This document shows positions 11,780-21,949 of a DNA stretch of 64,000 nt, in pieces; position 1 is the first letter of the stretch, and every line of letters begins with the position of its first letter. Source of the stretch: Phycomyces nitens (taxonomy: Eukaryota; Mucoromycota; Mucoromycetes; Mucorales; Phycomycetaceae); contig JAHRBC010000002.1 of NCBI GenBank assembly GCA_022702545.1, forward strand, positions 6,696,001-6,760,000, written 5' to 3'. The translations under genes were made by a program, and so were the position numbers. The notes under the pieces were generated by a model that was given only the letters and a program-made list of their open reading frames with translations, ran no database searches and was not told where the DNA came from.

Positions 11780-13186
11780 TTATTGATTTAAAGTGTAAAA
11801 ACGGAAGTAGTTTTTGCAAAAGAAGTGATAAGATCCAAACTTGAAGAGGTTGATGCGAGAAAGGCGCTCGCCCAAGGTCAGATGTAGCATGCACTCAATT
11901 CTAACATCTTCCAACTTGCAGTATTGTTCAGTTGCTTGGCAGCCAACTGTTGCCAAGTTCAGGTTGGGTGAGGAAAGCTGGTAATGCTGAATGTACAAAA
12001 CACCGTTACTTTCCACCATCTTTCCAGCAAACAGTCTGTTGGCATCATGGTTGTAAGAAAACGCGACAGAGACACCAGCAACAATCTTTCTGTTTACATG
12101 ATTGTTGTCTACAAATTCCTGACGCTTACCAAAGTAATTGTCAGAAAATTTGCTTCCTTGATCATTAAAAAAGGCAGATATACCGGGTCCACTTTGTACA
12201 CGAGTTCCTGTAGTCCGTCAATCCATGAGCTTCCATTAGTGATGTGTCTAAGCATATCTTGCTTTCCAAACTTATGGGTAAGATCCCTGTTATCAGCACG
12301 ACGGTTCGAATACACCAAATGAGTCCGGATGAACTTGTTGAATTGTCCACCTTTCTCGGTCTCAAAATGTAAAGCACAACCAAACCTCTTGATGTCTTCC
12401 TTAAGATGCAGCAGAAGGTGGGTCTTCAGGGTCAGGCTGAACTTGGTCTTAGCATAGACATCATATTCGTGCAAGGTCTTGACCAGACGGCGAGCAGCAT
12501 TATCGATGTTGTTGAGATATTGATCAAAGTCAGTGGTTATCTCTCGAACAAATAGTAAAGACGATATAATGCCAAGTTCTGTAAAGGGCTTAGCAATCAT
12601 ACAACTTTTGGGTCGTCTGTGAATTCAGCATTAAGAATCGGCGGCAGAACTTGCACCAGAATCTTGAACTCCTTGCCAAGGTAAGATCCACTATGTCTAA
12701 GCTTCTTTCTGAAAGTCCTTGTAAAGTCCCTAGAACCTTTTTCTTGTTCCAACAGATCAGACAACTTTACTTGCAAAGCAGTGTTTCCCTTTAAAACTTC
12801 CTTGAACAAATGATTAACATGGTATTTACATACTCCAAGAGACACAGTGTGCAAAATCTCTACAGGTGTATCAAGAGCGGGATCAAACAACTGCAGACAC
12901 AGTAGGTCTTCGGTACCGGTATTAATATATCCAAGATCAGCAAGAATAAGCGTCTTACCGGTTGGCTCCTCTGTTTCCAGGCAAAGGTCGTCGATGTTCG
13001 GTAAGACACCAGGAATTGCCTTCTCTTTGCGGGTTGAGTCATTAGCAGCAAGCTCAAAATATTCCTTTGATCTGCGTGGACAGTGGCGAACCAGATGATC
13101 AGAGTTGAACTCATCAAAAGACACTCTTCCCAAGTTGCGGTAGTAGCACCTTCTACAAGGGAAATTCGATGTTGAGTGCTTCAACC
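11780..13186 (-). pseudogene. Transposon-type protein K1 (PVEILHT family), longest copy
   Basis: Minus-strand gene of a family I know from transposon-rich fungal genomes but cannot name securely. It is possibly a KDZ/Tnp2-like transposase relative. The first visible exon starts after a canonical 3' splice site: TACTAAC branch point, then CTCAG, at 13187-13210. Features in order: a Cys/His cluster (FPCRRCYYRN, then HCPRR), the motif DTPVEILHTVSLGVCKYH, then WIxxG-like text, KTHLLLHLKEDIKRFG, FETEKGGQFNKF and SNRRADNRD. Between DDPKVV and MIAKPF (12597-12600) the frame changes by one; the same change is present in all three copies. A final exon after an intron (GTAAGC at about 12124 to CAG near 12043) ends at 11780. 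Only this copy keeps the 3' half. Confidence 0.6.
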
Positions 13187-13202
13187 CTGAGGTATATGGT
13201 TT

Positions 13203-13473
13203 GTTAGTATCTTGTAAGAGAAATAAGAATACTGTGAGAGTGTTATTTATTTAAGAAAGAATATTATGCTTGCTTATATACTATTATTCAAATTCTCTTG
13301 TGATTAGAGTCCCCGTCGTGTAATGGCTGGCTATCACTGTAGCAGTGTGAAGTGTACGCGTGCCTGATGTGTAAATGTCCCTGAGATGTTAACTTGCCAG
13401 GGTCATTAGCAAATAGTAGCCAGAGATCGGTTGTGGAGTCTGTATTTCACCCAACTGTGGTGTGTATACCACA
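13203..13473 (-). repeat. R repeat copy R1 (271 bp)
   Basis: Read on the minus strand it begins TGTGGTATACACACCACAG (itself palindromic) and ends in GATACTAAC, with a TATA-like box and AATAAA-like sites inside. Further copies are R2-R10. It has LTR-like or ITR-like features, but no clear target-site duplication is seen. Confidence 0.7.
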
Positions 13474-13739
13474 GTTAGTATCTTTAAGAGAAATAAGAAT
13501 ACTATGAGTATTAATTATTAAAGAAAAGAACATTATAATTGTGTGTATACTATTATTCAAGTTCCCTTGTAATTAGATTCTCTGTTTTGTAATGGGTAGT
13601 CATTACTGCAGCAGTATAAAGTGTGTGTGTGCCTGGTGTGTAACTATTGAAATGGTGAATTCCCAGAATCATAAGCAAGAAGTAACCGGGAATCAGCCTT
13701 GGATTTTGTATTCCATTCTGCTGTGGTATGTGTACCACA
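13474..13739 (-). repeat. R repeat copy R2 (266 bp), diverged, in tandem with R1
   Basis: Adjacent to R1 in the same orientation, with the same start (TGTGG... on the minus strand) and the same end (GATACTAAC), but clearly diverged in sequence. The R/R-prime tandem pair recurs beside K2 and K3. Confidence 0.65.
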
Positions 13740-14684
13740 CAAATCGACAGATATAGGTTGGATGAGAATATGCGTCGAGATAAACCAAACCCAAGACAGT
13801 AAAGCGGTTAAGAGAAGATCTGAAACGTATTGTTTTTCATGGATAATATATCGCTAGATTTACAAAAGTATAATGGTGGGTCAATCTCATATTGAATATA
13901 TGTTTTGCTCTCGTTATAAAGACTACAAAAGATACACTTTATGCCTATAAATTGCTAGATCCATTGCTTATATATATTAAGAATGACACGGTTTATTTTA
14001 TTCACCGGTGTTTGTTGTATCGCTCATCGCAGTGAACTTCGAAGTAGTGATGTATCTGTAGAAATGCCCCGAAGTAGTTAAATAGTCTCTTAATCTGTTC
14101 TTTATTAAAAATGTCTTTCTACCCGTATCTATTTTCTTGTCACTGAGTTGGACATTTATACTACATAACCAACCCACCATGTGTCAAGAATAAGAGCAAT
14201 GTAAAGAAATGTCTTTTATTTACACCTTATGCCCGAGCTTACAATCATACAATATTTTCTAGTAAACCTTCATTAACAATACTTATATCCAAGTCTAAAA
14301 ACCTAATAGTCTACAGACAACCCCATTTTAGAAAGAATATAACTTGACCATACATTTATCCATACTTTGACATGTAAGCCTAACCACTTGCCGCATTATC
14401 TCCATCTGTCAATAGTCCAACCAAAACATAAAGTAAATATTCAGAACAAATATCAATAAAGTCCCAGAGTGAGCCAAACCACTAAACCTCTAGCTGCGGT
14501 AGCCATTCGAGACAATTTACAAATATATTTATGGGGCTAATAGTTTACAAATATAGTAACTTTGTTTTAGTAATAAAAACCAATACCTTATATCTTGAAC
14601 ACAGGAACTAAAAGTCATACAAAGGAAGAAGTACAAGAGGAGGGAGCCTGTATATTCCCAAGTTCCACTTACTGCGGGTTGTAC
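13740..14684. other. Intergenic, conserved between array units
   Basis: AT-rich spacer with no supported gene. The same sequence recurs before F4 (24648 onward) and F6 (37936 onward), and part of it recurs before F3 and F5 (17740 and 28770 onward), so the spacer was duplicated with the genes. Confidence 0.6.
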
Positions 14685-14797
14685 CTCTGTCCTACAATAC
14701 ACTGCGCCTTCTTTTCTTTTTCTCACATTCGAATTCATAAAAGTATTAAAACTTTTCTTTCCAATATTTCTATGTTCCAAAGATCTCTCTTTTTATT
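14685..14797 (+). promoter_or_regulatory. Conserved F-box promoter block, F2
   Basis: CTCTGTCCTACAATAC at 14685-14700 is followed by a TATA-like ATTCATAAAAGTATT at 14733-14747 and a T-rich stretch up to the ATG. The same order and spacing is found upstream of F3-F8. Confidence 0.6.
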
Positions 14798-16642
14798 ATG
14801 CTATTATCCGACTTTCCTCAAGAAGTTATAGAACAATTCACTGAATTTCTTTCTTTCGAGGACAAAAAAGCTTGCTCTCTAGTTTGCAAGTCATGGAAAG
14901 AACTCTTCCAGGATTCCCTATACTCTGATATAGTGATAAACAATCAATTATTAGACGATCTTGTAAATACTCCCCAAGATAATCAACCACCTTGCCTAAA
15001 AACTCGATTACTCGTACGATATTTGAAATTCAAGGAGTATACCGTAGTAACAGACGAAAGACTCTACGTACTGCAACAAACCTTTCCGAATTTAAGGTAT
15101 CTTTACTTGCACCAAAATTCCATAATTCCAGACACCTTTGGAATTACTACCGACTGGAATATATGGCGGTCATTGTCAGAAATTCGTATGAAATTTTACC
15201 AGACACCTGTGCCTGACGTCAAGAATAAGCTTATTAAAATGCTTCTGTGTTTACCCCTCTTAATACGACTGGAGATCCTTAGTGAATACAAGAACAACAC
15301 ACCAGTATCACTTTCATTAGACGACTTTGAAACCATTCACTCGCATTTAAAACACCTTGGACATTTGAAATTAAGTTCGAATCTATTGACTCTATCCGAA
15401 GCAGACATTGAACGCATGGCAAAAGTATCGCCAGCAAAAAATATAGGAAGCCTGAACATTACTTCTGGAAACACAGACCATCGATGGCTATGTTATTTTG
15501 CTCGCAAATATCCGAATCTACACACAATTGAATTGTGTACATACAACATTATACCTGAAAGCAATCAAAAAAGGAGCCATACGATATCATTGATCCAACA
15601 AGTGCCTCTGCCATTTCAACACCTGAAAAAATTAAATCTTGAATACTGGGATCTGGCTGGAAACGATCATCTACTTTTCTGGGATATAATACATTTTCAC
15701 AATATGCCATTAAAGCATATATCGGTTACGATCAACATGTCATACGGCACCATTATTTCTGATAATCCTGGTGAAATTCCCAAACATGTCACAGAAGTTT
15801 GTCTTGGAGGATTATCAAGCACCATCGAATCATTTAGTCTGAATTTTCCAAACGGATATTCAACCCCAGTCGACTTTACAGAGATAAAGAGCAGCCTTAA
15901 CAATCTAGTTGAGCTGAGTATTGGTCTTTCCACGTCTGTTGAAATTGATACCCTTCTAAGCGCAGCACCTCGCTTAAGAAAAATTGAACTGAGCCGTAGT
16001 GATATCAAACTTAAAGGTGAACTCTACAATTCAAACAGATTTGGGCTCCAGACGTTCAAATTATGGAGAACAAAGATTACATCAGATGTTCTCCGGTTTC
16101 TGTCATTCCACTGCAGAAGTTTGAATGAGTTGATACTAATAGGATCATCAGTATATGGCAATTTTACGACATCTGGATGTCAGTTTATTGATATGACCTA
16201 CACCCGCTTAGAGAAATTCAATCTGCAATATACAAGCTTTATTATACAAGATAACGAAAAGTGTCCGGAAAACGTGAATATTACTCTTATTACTCAGCCA
16301 ATTAACGATGTTCCTCCAAACCAAGACCACGATCCCAATGTATTGCCGGCTGTTGCTGATAGCTCATCTGTCAAAGTGTATTATAACTGGTTTTACACCA
16401 ATACTGATAATGAAATATGGAATATCCCACCAGACCAAGCCTTACATGTCCTGAACTTTGTCTCAGACTATGAGGAAAACAAAAGAACCACTGACATGAG
16501 CGACTTTGATGAATATGACAGATATTCATTCGAGATTTTATCTAACAATTGTGTTTTTGGATATACAAAGATAGAACTTGGTTATGTAGACCGTTTTCGG
16601 ATCGATTATATGGATCACATTGAGTTCTACCATTGTCCCTAA
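14798..16642 (+). CDS. F-box/LRR-like protein F2
   Basis: Intronless, 614 aa. F-box at residues 3-45 (LSDFPQEVIEQFTEFLSFED, then ACSLVCKSWKELFQ), predicted to bind Skp1 in an SCF E3 ligase. The remaining ~560 residues are leucine-rich, with landmarks shared across the array: DHRWLCYFARKYPNLHT, VPLPFQHLKKL, LLFWDIIHFHNMPLKHI, ITSDVLRFLSFHCRSLNEL and a C-terminal NNCVFGYTKIELGYV. The target is unknown. The start was chosen because the ATG opens on the F-box and sits about 110 bp after the conserved promoter block. Its F-box (FTEFLSFEDKKACSL) is closer to F8 than to its array sisters F4 and F6, a hint of recombination. Confidence 0.88.
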   Translation: MLLSDFPQEVIEQFTEFLSFEDKKACSLVCKSWKELFQDSLYSDIVINNQLLDDLVNTPQDNQPPCLKTRLLVRYLKFKEYTVVTDERLYVLQQTFPNLRYLYLHQNSIIPDTFGITTDWNIWRSLSEIRMKFYQTPVPDVKNKLIKMLLCLPLLIRLEILSEYKNNTPVSLSLDDFETIHSHLKHLGHLKLSSNLLTLSEADIERMAKVSPAKNIGSLNITSGNTDHRWLCYFARKYPNLHTIELCTYNIIPESNQKRSHTISLIQQVPLPFQHLKKLNLEYWDLAGNDHLLFWDIIHFHNMPLKHISVTINMSYGTIISDNPGEIPKHVTEVCLGGLSSTIESFSLNFPNGYSTPVDFTEIKSSLNNLVELSIGLSTSVEIDTLLSAAPRLRKIELSRSDIKLKGELYNSNRFGLQTFKLWRTKITSDVLRFLSFHCRSLNELILIGSSVYGNFTTSGCQFIDMTYTRLEKFNLQYTSFIIQDNEKCPENVNITLITQPINDVPPNQDHDPNVLPAVADSSSVKVYYNWFYTNTDNEIWNIPPDQALHVLNFVSDYEENKRTTDMSDFDEYDRYSFEILSNNCVFGYTKIELGYVDRFRIDYMDHIEFYHCP

Positions 16643-16879
16643 AAATAAAAGAAACGTTTCAGAACTCATTAAATCTTTTAAATCAACAAAAAATCAACAA
16701 AAAAACACTGTATTGCTTCCCAAGTTCTCTTTTTAAAAAAAAGAAAAAAAAAAAAGACTTGACATGTTATTTGCGCCATGATTGTGTAGGAAGAATTTTA
16801 AATGCCATCAAGTAATAATACATTATCAAAAGTGTCAATGTTTGCAAGTGTAAAATCCACGCCAAAGCAGAGTAGACAA

Positions 16880-17105
16880 AAAAAATCCACGATCGATCTC
16901 CTGTTATTACTTGCTAATGACCCTGGCAAGTTAAAATCTCAATAGTTCCACACCAGACACACTTACACTTCACATTATAGCAATGATAATCGATAATTAC
17001 ACAATAGACGTTACATTACAAAGGAATTATAAAAGTATATAAACCACTAAAATATTATTTCTTCAATAAAGAACACTAATAGTATCTACAAGCTCCGTAC
17101 GCCTA
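16880..17105 (+). repeat. R repeat copy R3, 5'-truncated
   Basis: Plus-oriented R-like sequence (CTTGCTAATGACCCTGGCAA, then TATATAAACCACTAAAATATT and TTCAATAAAGAAC) lacking the TGTGGTATAC start. The same copy recurs downstream of F4 (R7). Confidence 0.6.
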
Positions 17106-17224
17106 TTTATCGAAAATGTCATGAAATAAAATGTTAATTCCAAGAAGTACATTAGCACCTTGGAAAAAGCCTACATTCTATTCTTGAAAGTCTTCAAAAA
17201 AAAATACGGAGCCAGTTTAAGCTA

Positions 17225-17532
17225 AAATAAGAGGATAACAAATTTCATGAAAGTGCTTTGACAATGACCTGAACGAAAACAAATCGTCTTTAGCTAATGG
17301 GTAACTGGCCATTCTTATATCCAGAATTGAACTTTATAAAGCATGTTTAGACTTATCTCAAGCGTCAGGTGTGCTTAAACAAGTACAAGTGGGTAAATGC
17401 CTACTATTTGAAGCATATATTTGAAGGAGAGTGGAAGAAAATACCAATGAATATTTGGAGAGTTTAATCTCAAGCATGCCTAGAAAAGGTCAAGTTGTTA
17501 TTGATGTCAATGGTAATACTACCAAGTATTAA
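17225..17532 (+). pseudogene. Tc1/mariner transposase C-terminal remnant T3
   Basis: Three degraded blocks in order match the catalytic end of a Tc1-like transposase: EDNKFHES (about 17231; second Asp motif), NWPFLYPELNFIKHV (about 17302-17348, cf. NWPxxSPDLNPIEHV) and YLESLISSMPRKGQVVID ending NTTKY-stop at 17530-17532. Frames differ between blocks. The ending matches that of the intact transposase at 40738 (TTKY-stop). Confidence 0.65.
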
Positions 17533-18339
17533 AACTAATTTTTTTTATAATGAATTATAAAGGTAGAATACTCAATAAGTATTTTGTAGTAATCTGAACT
17601 TTTTAAATAGTCTCTTTAATATACTTTTTTGTCAAATATTCAAACTATACATCTTTTCAAAAACATGTAAAACTGAAAATTGAGACGCTACTTTCTTTCG
17701 CTCACTGTGTATCACTAGGTTTATAAAAGTATTAAGGTGAGAATATCTCATATTGAATGAATATCTTTCTTTGTTATACAGACTAAACAAGATACACTTT
17801 ATGATGTTAGATAGCTAGATCGATTGCCTATATACATTAAGAATAAGATCAATGTAAACAAATGTATTTTTTTATTTACACCTTATTCCCGAGCTTACAA
17901 TCATACAATATTTTCTAGTAACCCTTCATTAACAATACTTATATCCAAGTCTAAAAACCTAATAGTCTACAGACAACCCCATTTTAGAAAGAATATAACT
18001 TGACCATATATTTATCCATACTTTGACATGTAAGCTTAACCACTCGCCGCATTATCTCCATCTGTCAATAGTCCAACCAAAACATAAGGTCAATGCCCAG
18101 GACAAATATCAATAAAGTCCCAGAGTGAGCCAAACCACTAACCCTCTAGCTGTGTTAGCCATTCGAGACAATTGACAAATATCTTTATGGTGCTGATGGT
18201 TTACAAAGATAGTAACTATGCTTTAGTAATAAAACCGATATTTTATATCTTGAACACAGAAACTAAAAGTCATCCAAAGTAAGAAGTACAAGAACAGCGA
18301 GCTTATATATTCCCAAGTTGCACTTACTGCGGATGGCAC
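17533..18339. other. Intergenic between T3 and the F3 promoter
   Basis: No gene is supported. Near-identical to 28563-29364 in unit 2, and its second half also resembles the spacer upstream of F2. Confidence 0.55.
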
Positions 18340-18449
18340 CTCTGTCCTACAATAAACTAAGCCTCCTTTGCTTTTTCTCACATTAGAATTCATAAAAGTA
18401 TTAAAACTTTTCTTTCCAATATTTCTATATTCCAAATATCTATTTTATT
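18340..18449 (+). promoter_or_regulatory. Conserved F-box promoter block, F3
   Basis: CTCTGTCCTACAATAA at 18340-18355, followed by ATTCATAAAAGTATT and a T-rich run to the ATG, as at the other plus-strand F-box genes. Confidence 0.6.
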
Positions 18450-20345
18450 ATGCTAGTATCAGACTTTCCTCGAGAAATTATAGAACAAATTGCCGACCGT
18501 CTTTCTCTCGAGGACAAAAGATCTTGTTATCTGGTTTGCAAGTCATGGAAAGGCGTCTTCCAGGATTCCCTATACTCTGACCTAGTGGTATGCGAGCAAC
18601 TATTAGAGGACCTTGTTAATCCTTCCCAAGATTATCAACCACCTTGCCTAAAAACTCGATTACTTGTACGAAATATAACAGCACATTACCCAAAGTCAGT
18701 AGAAGACAAAGAGATCTCCCTACTGCAGAAAACCTTTCCAAATATAAAGTACTTTGCTTTAAGCACAGGTGATACAGTCGCGGGCAGTTTCGGAGTCGAT
18801 GCCGACTGGAGTACCTTTCCAAATATAAAGAACTTTGCTTTAAGCACAGGGGATACAGTCCCGGGCAGTTTCGGAGTCGATGCCGACTGGAGTACATGGA
18901 GATTGCTGACAGAACTCTACTTTTCATTTGACCAGAGAACTGTACCCGACCTCGAGGATAAACTTGTTAAAAGTATTGTGTCTTTACCTGCCTTGACACG
19001 ACTGGAGATTTCTGGTGCATTCTTGGGCCATCTACTATCGTTCTCATTAGACGACTTTGAAACAATCCACTCGCATCTAAATCACCTTGGACATTTGAGA
19101 TTAAAATCAAATCTATTGGCTCTATCCGAAGCAGACATTGAACGTATGACAAAAGTATCGCCAGCCACAAAAATGGGAAATCTTTTCATATATTCTGACA
19201 ATACAGACCATCGATGGCTATGTTATTTTGCTCACAAATATCCCAATCTACACACACTGGATCTCCAAATAATAAATTTTCTACCCGAGACCAATGAACA
19301 AAGGAGTCGCACGATTAAATTGTTCCAACAAGTGCCTCTGCCATTTCAACACCTTACAAAACTGAAAATTAGATATTACCGCCAGACTCTAAACGATCCT
19401 CTACTTTTCTGGGATATAATGCATTTCCACAATATGCCGTTAAAGCACGTATCTGTCGATATTTATGGATCATATACTACTTATCAGGATGATAATCCTT
19501 GTGATGCTTCCGAACATATCGCAAAACATTATTTTCCACACTTTTTAAAAAACATTGAATCGTTTTATATGAGCTGTAGTGCAGGTCAAGCCCCAATCGA
19601 CTTTGCAGAGATAACGTACAGCTTTTGCAATCTAGTTAAACTGACTATCAAAACTGACACGCTTCTTGAAATTGATACTCTCCTGTGTGCAGCGCCTTGC
19701 TTGAAATCACTTGACCTCGAAAACACTGATGTCAAAGTTAAAGACGAACTCTACAATTCTCAGAGATTTGAGCTCCAGTCATTCAGAGTAAACGACGCAA
19801 AAATTACATCAGATGTTCTCCGATTTCTGTCCTTCCACTGCAGAAGTTTGAGTGTGTTGGATATCAAATATTCATCAGTACACGGCAATTTTACGACACC
19901 TGGGTGCCAGCTTATTGATATGACCTACGTCAGCTTTAAGAAATTTCATCTGGAAATGGTATCATTTATTATACAAGACAACAACGAGTGCTCAGACAAT
20001 AGAAATATAGCCATTATTACGCGACCAGTTGAAGATTGTGCTCCTAAACAAAATTACGATCCTAATGTCTTGCCGGTTGTCGTTGGTGGTCCACCTGTCA
20101 AAGCTTATTATGAAGGGTTTTACACCAATGAGTCTCATTGTATGTTGATGCTTTCAACAAAACAAAGATCCCGTATCCAGAAATTCGTCTCAAACTATGA
20201 GGAAAGCAAAAAAATCACTTTCAAGAGAGCTCAAAATTCAAAGGGAAGAAAGCCGTATAAGAGTTGGGACAATAATTGTGTTTTTGGATATACAAAGATA
20301 AAGCTTGGTTATGTAGTTGATTTTTTTAACCAAGTAGAATATTGA
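18450..20345 (+). CDS. F-box/LRR-like protein F3
   Basis: Intronless, 631 aa. F-box at residues 3-45 (DFPREIIEQIADRLSLEDKR, then CYLVCKSWKGVFQ), then the leucine-rich array-type body (HRWLCYFAHKYPNLHTLDL, LPFQHLTKLKIRYY, LLFWDIMHFHNMPLKHV, FLSFHCRSLSVL) and a C-terminus with RKPYKSWDNNCVFGYTKIKL. It is nearly identical to F5, except for a direct in-frame duplication of 27 residues (TFPNIKYFALS...DADWS) that adds one extra LRR-sized segment. Predicted SCF substrate adaptor; target unknown. It is of the b-type of the array, distinct in the N-terminal third of the body from F2/F4/F6. Confidence 0.88.
   Translation: MLVSDFPREIIEQIADRLSLEDKRSCYLVCKSWKGVFQDSLYSDLVVCEQLLEDLVNPSQDYQPPCLKTRLLVRNITAHYPKSVEDKEISLLQKTFPNIKYFALSTGDTVAGSFGVDADWSTFPNIKNFALSTGDTVPGSFGVDADWSTWRLLTELYFSFDQRTVPDLEDKLVKSIVSLPALTRLEISGAFLGHLLSFSLDDFETIHSHLNHLGHLRLKSNLLALSEADIERMTKVSPATKMGNLFIYSDNTDHRWLCYFAHKYPNLHTLDLQIINFLPETNEQRSRTIKLFQQVPLPFQHLTKLKIRYYRQTLNDPLLFWDIMHFHNMPLKHVSVDIYGSYTTYQDDNPCDASEHIAKHYFPHFLKNIESFYMSCSAGQAPIDFAEITYSFCNLVKLTIKTDTLLEIDTLLCAAPCLKSLDLENTDVKVKDELYNSQRFELQSFRVNDAKITSDVLRFLSFHCRSLSVLDIKYSSVHGNFTTPGCQLIDMTYVSFKKFHLEMVSFIIQDNNECSDNRNIAIITRPVEDCAPKQNYDPNVLPVVVGGPPVKAYYEGFYTNESHCMLMLSTKQRSRIQKFVSNYEESKKITFKRAQNSKGRKPYKSWDNNCVFGYTKIKLGYVVDFFNQVEY
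18732..18893 (+). repeat. 81-bp in-frame tandem duplication inside F3
   Basis: Units 18732-18812 and 18813-18893 differ at only a few bases (for example KYF/KNF and TVAG/TVPG). F5, the array sister, has a single unit, so the duplication arose in unit 1 after the unit duplication or was lost from unit 2. Confidence 0.9.
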
Positions 20346-20820
20346 ACCCCCGATAATTCAGGAAGACACTATTCTGAAGACATTATTCTGGAAGACACTA
20401 CAAGTATATAGAGCAGTTAGAAATAGATGATTGATATCATACAACTAAAATACTACTGCGCAATAGCTTGAACATATAAAGCCCTCAAATAATCCAAGAA
20501 AAATAAAGATAACCCATGTTTTATCCCTTTACTTATCCTTACTGTTCCCAATTACTAACCCCGACATCTAAAGCGCCTGAACTATTACAATTTTCATATT
20601 GTGTTGTGACAGTCAGTATTCCGGATATAGAAATAGCATCCCATAATATCACCATCTCACGTACTTCTCTACCAGTTACACTGAATCTACCTTGTCAATA
20701 TCCAAACTACCATTCCAATAAAGACACAGGTCATTCCCTTAAAGTAAACTATCGCATGTATGTTGTACCTAACACAATTGGTGTTGACTCAGTTACGACT
20801 GCAGACGTGGTATAGGCTCT
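20346..20820. other. Region between F3 and DIRS copy 1, holding the Crypton empty site
   Basis: Contains a TATA-like GAACATATAAAGCC (about 20470) and AATAAA-like sites, possibly the left end of the DIRS-like element. The pre-insertion site of the Crypton is at 20605-20625 (GACAGTCAGTATTCCGG). An open frame at 20516-20815 has no recognisable domain. Confidence 0.5.
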
Positions 20821-20915
20821 CTGAGCCGCGTTTTTTTTTTTTTTGAAAAAATATATAATAAATTTCTCTTTTCTCTTGTCCCTCATATCTTCCCAAGTCG
20901 CGCACCGTGGACTAA

Positions 20916-21765
20916 ATGAATATCAATGAACTCTCACCAGAGAAAATCCTCGAGCTCATTAAGCTTGGTCAACAAGCACAACATCGACAGAGAGATTATG
21001 AAGGAGACGAACTCCCCGAAGAAATTTACAAAGATTTTGAAGAGTCTTTGACGAAAGGTCTCTAATCCAGCATTAACAGGTTCGCCAAAGATACCCTCAA
21101 CTTTGAGGGCGGAAAATGGACCAAGTCAGGAGCAATCAATCATATCTTCGTCCAAGACCTCAAGAAATACACAATGGATGCCCATCAAATTGTATAGGGC
21201 AAATATAAGGATGGCGACAAACTCAGGATCACTGGAAGAGTAGCAAGTAAAATCTTCCTTGATATTAGACACATCAGCACCAGAAGAGGCAGTGCTAGCG
21301 ACACAGCCTATCTGGAAGACATCATCGAGAAAGCCAGACGTTTGGCCGTCTATGCGTTTGCCAGTGGAAATGCGCTTGATGAAGATGCCAAAGATATTAG
21401 TATCCGAGCAATCAAACTCCCAAAAAAAAGCAAGATATCTCGAAGATGAAGAAGACAACGACAACGACATGGCCTTCGATCAGGAGTGGGCGGAGAAAAT
21501 CCAACAGGTCAGATATGAAGAATCAGTTCTTCAAAGTGAAGTCAGCAATAAGAGAGGAGGATACTCCAAAGGTGAATACTCCAATGGAGGACAACAAGGC
21601 AGAGGAAGAGGCTGTGAAGGCAAATTCTATGGTAAAGCACAATCCAACTACTCACAAAAATCTTTTTTTGGGAGAGAAAGATCGACTCCCCAGATCTCAG
21701 TACACAACATTACACACCAGCCAACAACACACCAGCCAGGCAACACACCAGCCAGGCAACAATAA
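20916..21765 (+). pseudogene. Gag-like ORF of DIRS copy 1
   Basis: Starts MNINELSPEKILELIKLGQQ and is interrupted by TAA at 21063-21065 (also present in copy 2) and TAG at 21195-21197 (private). A one-base gain in the A-run near 21425 shifts the frame. The C-terminal part is acidic (EDEEDNDNDMAF) then Gly/Arg-rich (RGGYSKG, GGQQGRGRG), suggesting nucleic-acid binding as in Gag proteins. It ends in a short HQPGNT-like minisatellite. Confidence 0.6.
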
Positions 21766-21949
21766 CGACATATCTTCTAAGTATTACCTCCGGATTCTCC
21801 AATAAAGTCACAAGTATCATCTCACACAGACACATCTATAGTTCCACAACCAATCTCGGTTCTACAACAACACTTCAATATTCCAATATATGGAAGTCCT
21901 CCAGGAGGACAATTGAACAAATTTATAATAACATGGAAGAACACAATCA

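Noticed and set aside
13305..13345. tRNA-like start (CCCCGTCGTGTAATGGCTGG...CTATCAC) inside the minus-oriented R copies, resembling a tRNA-Glu 5' half
   Set aside because: No matching acceptor stem, anticodon arm or box B follows, and the diverged R2-type copies do not keep it. At best it is a tRNA-derived trace, so no tRNA was called.
20516..20815. 99-codon open frame upstream of DIRS copy 1
   Set aside because: No recognisable domain. It is disrupted by the Crypton in unit 2 and probably belongs to the element's untranslated left end.
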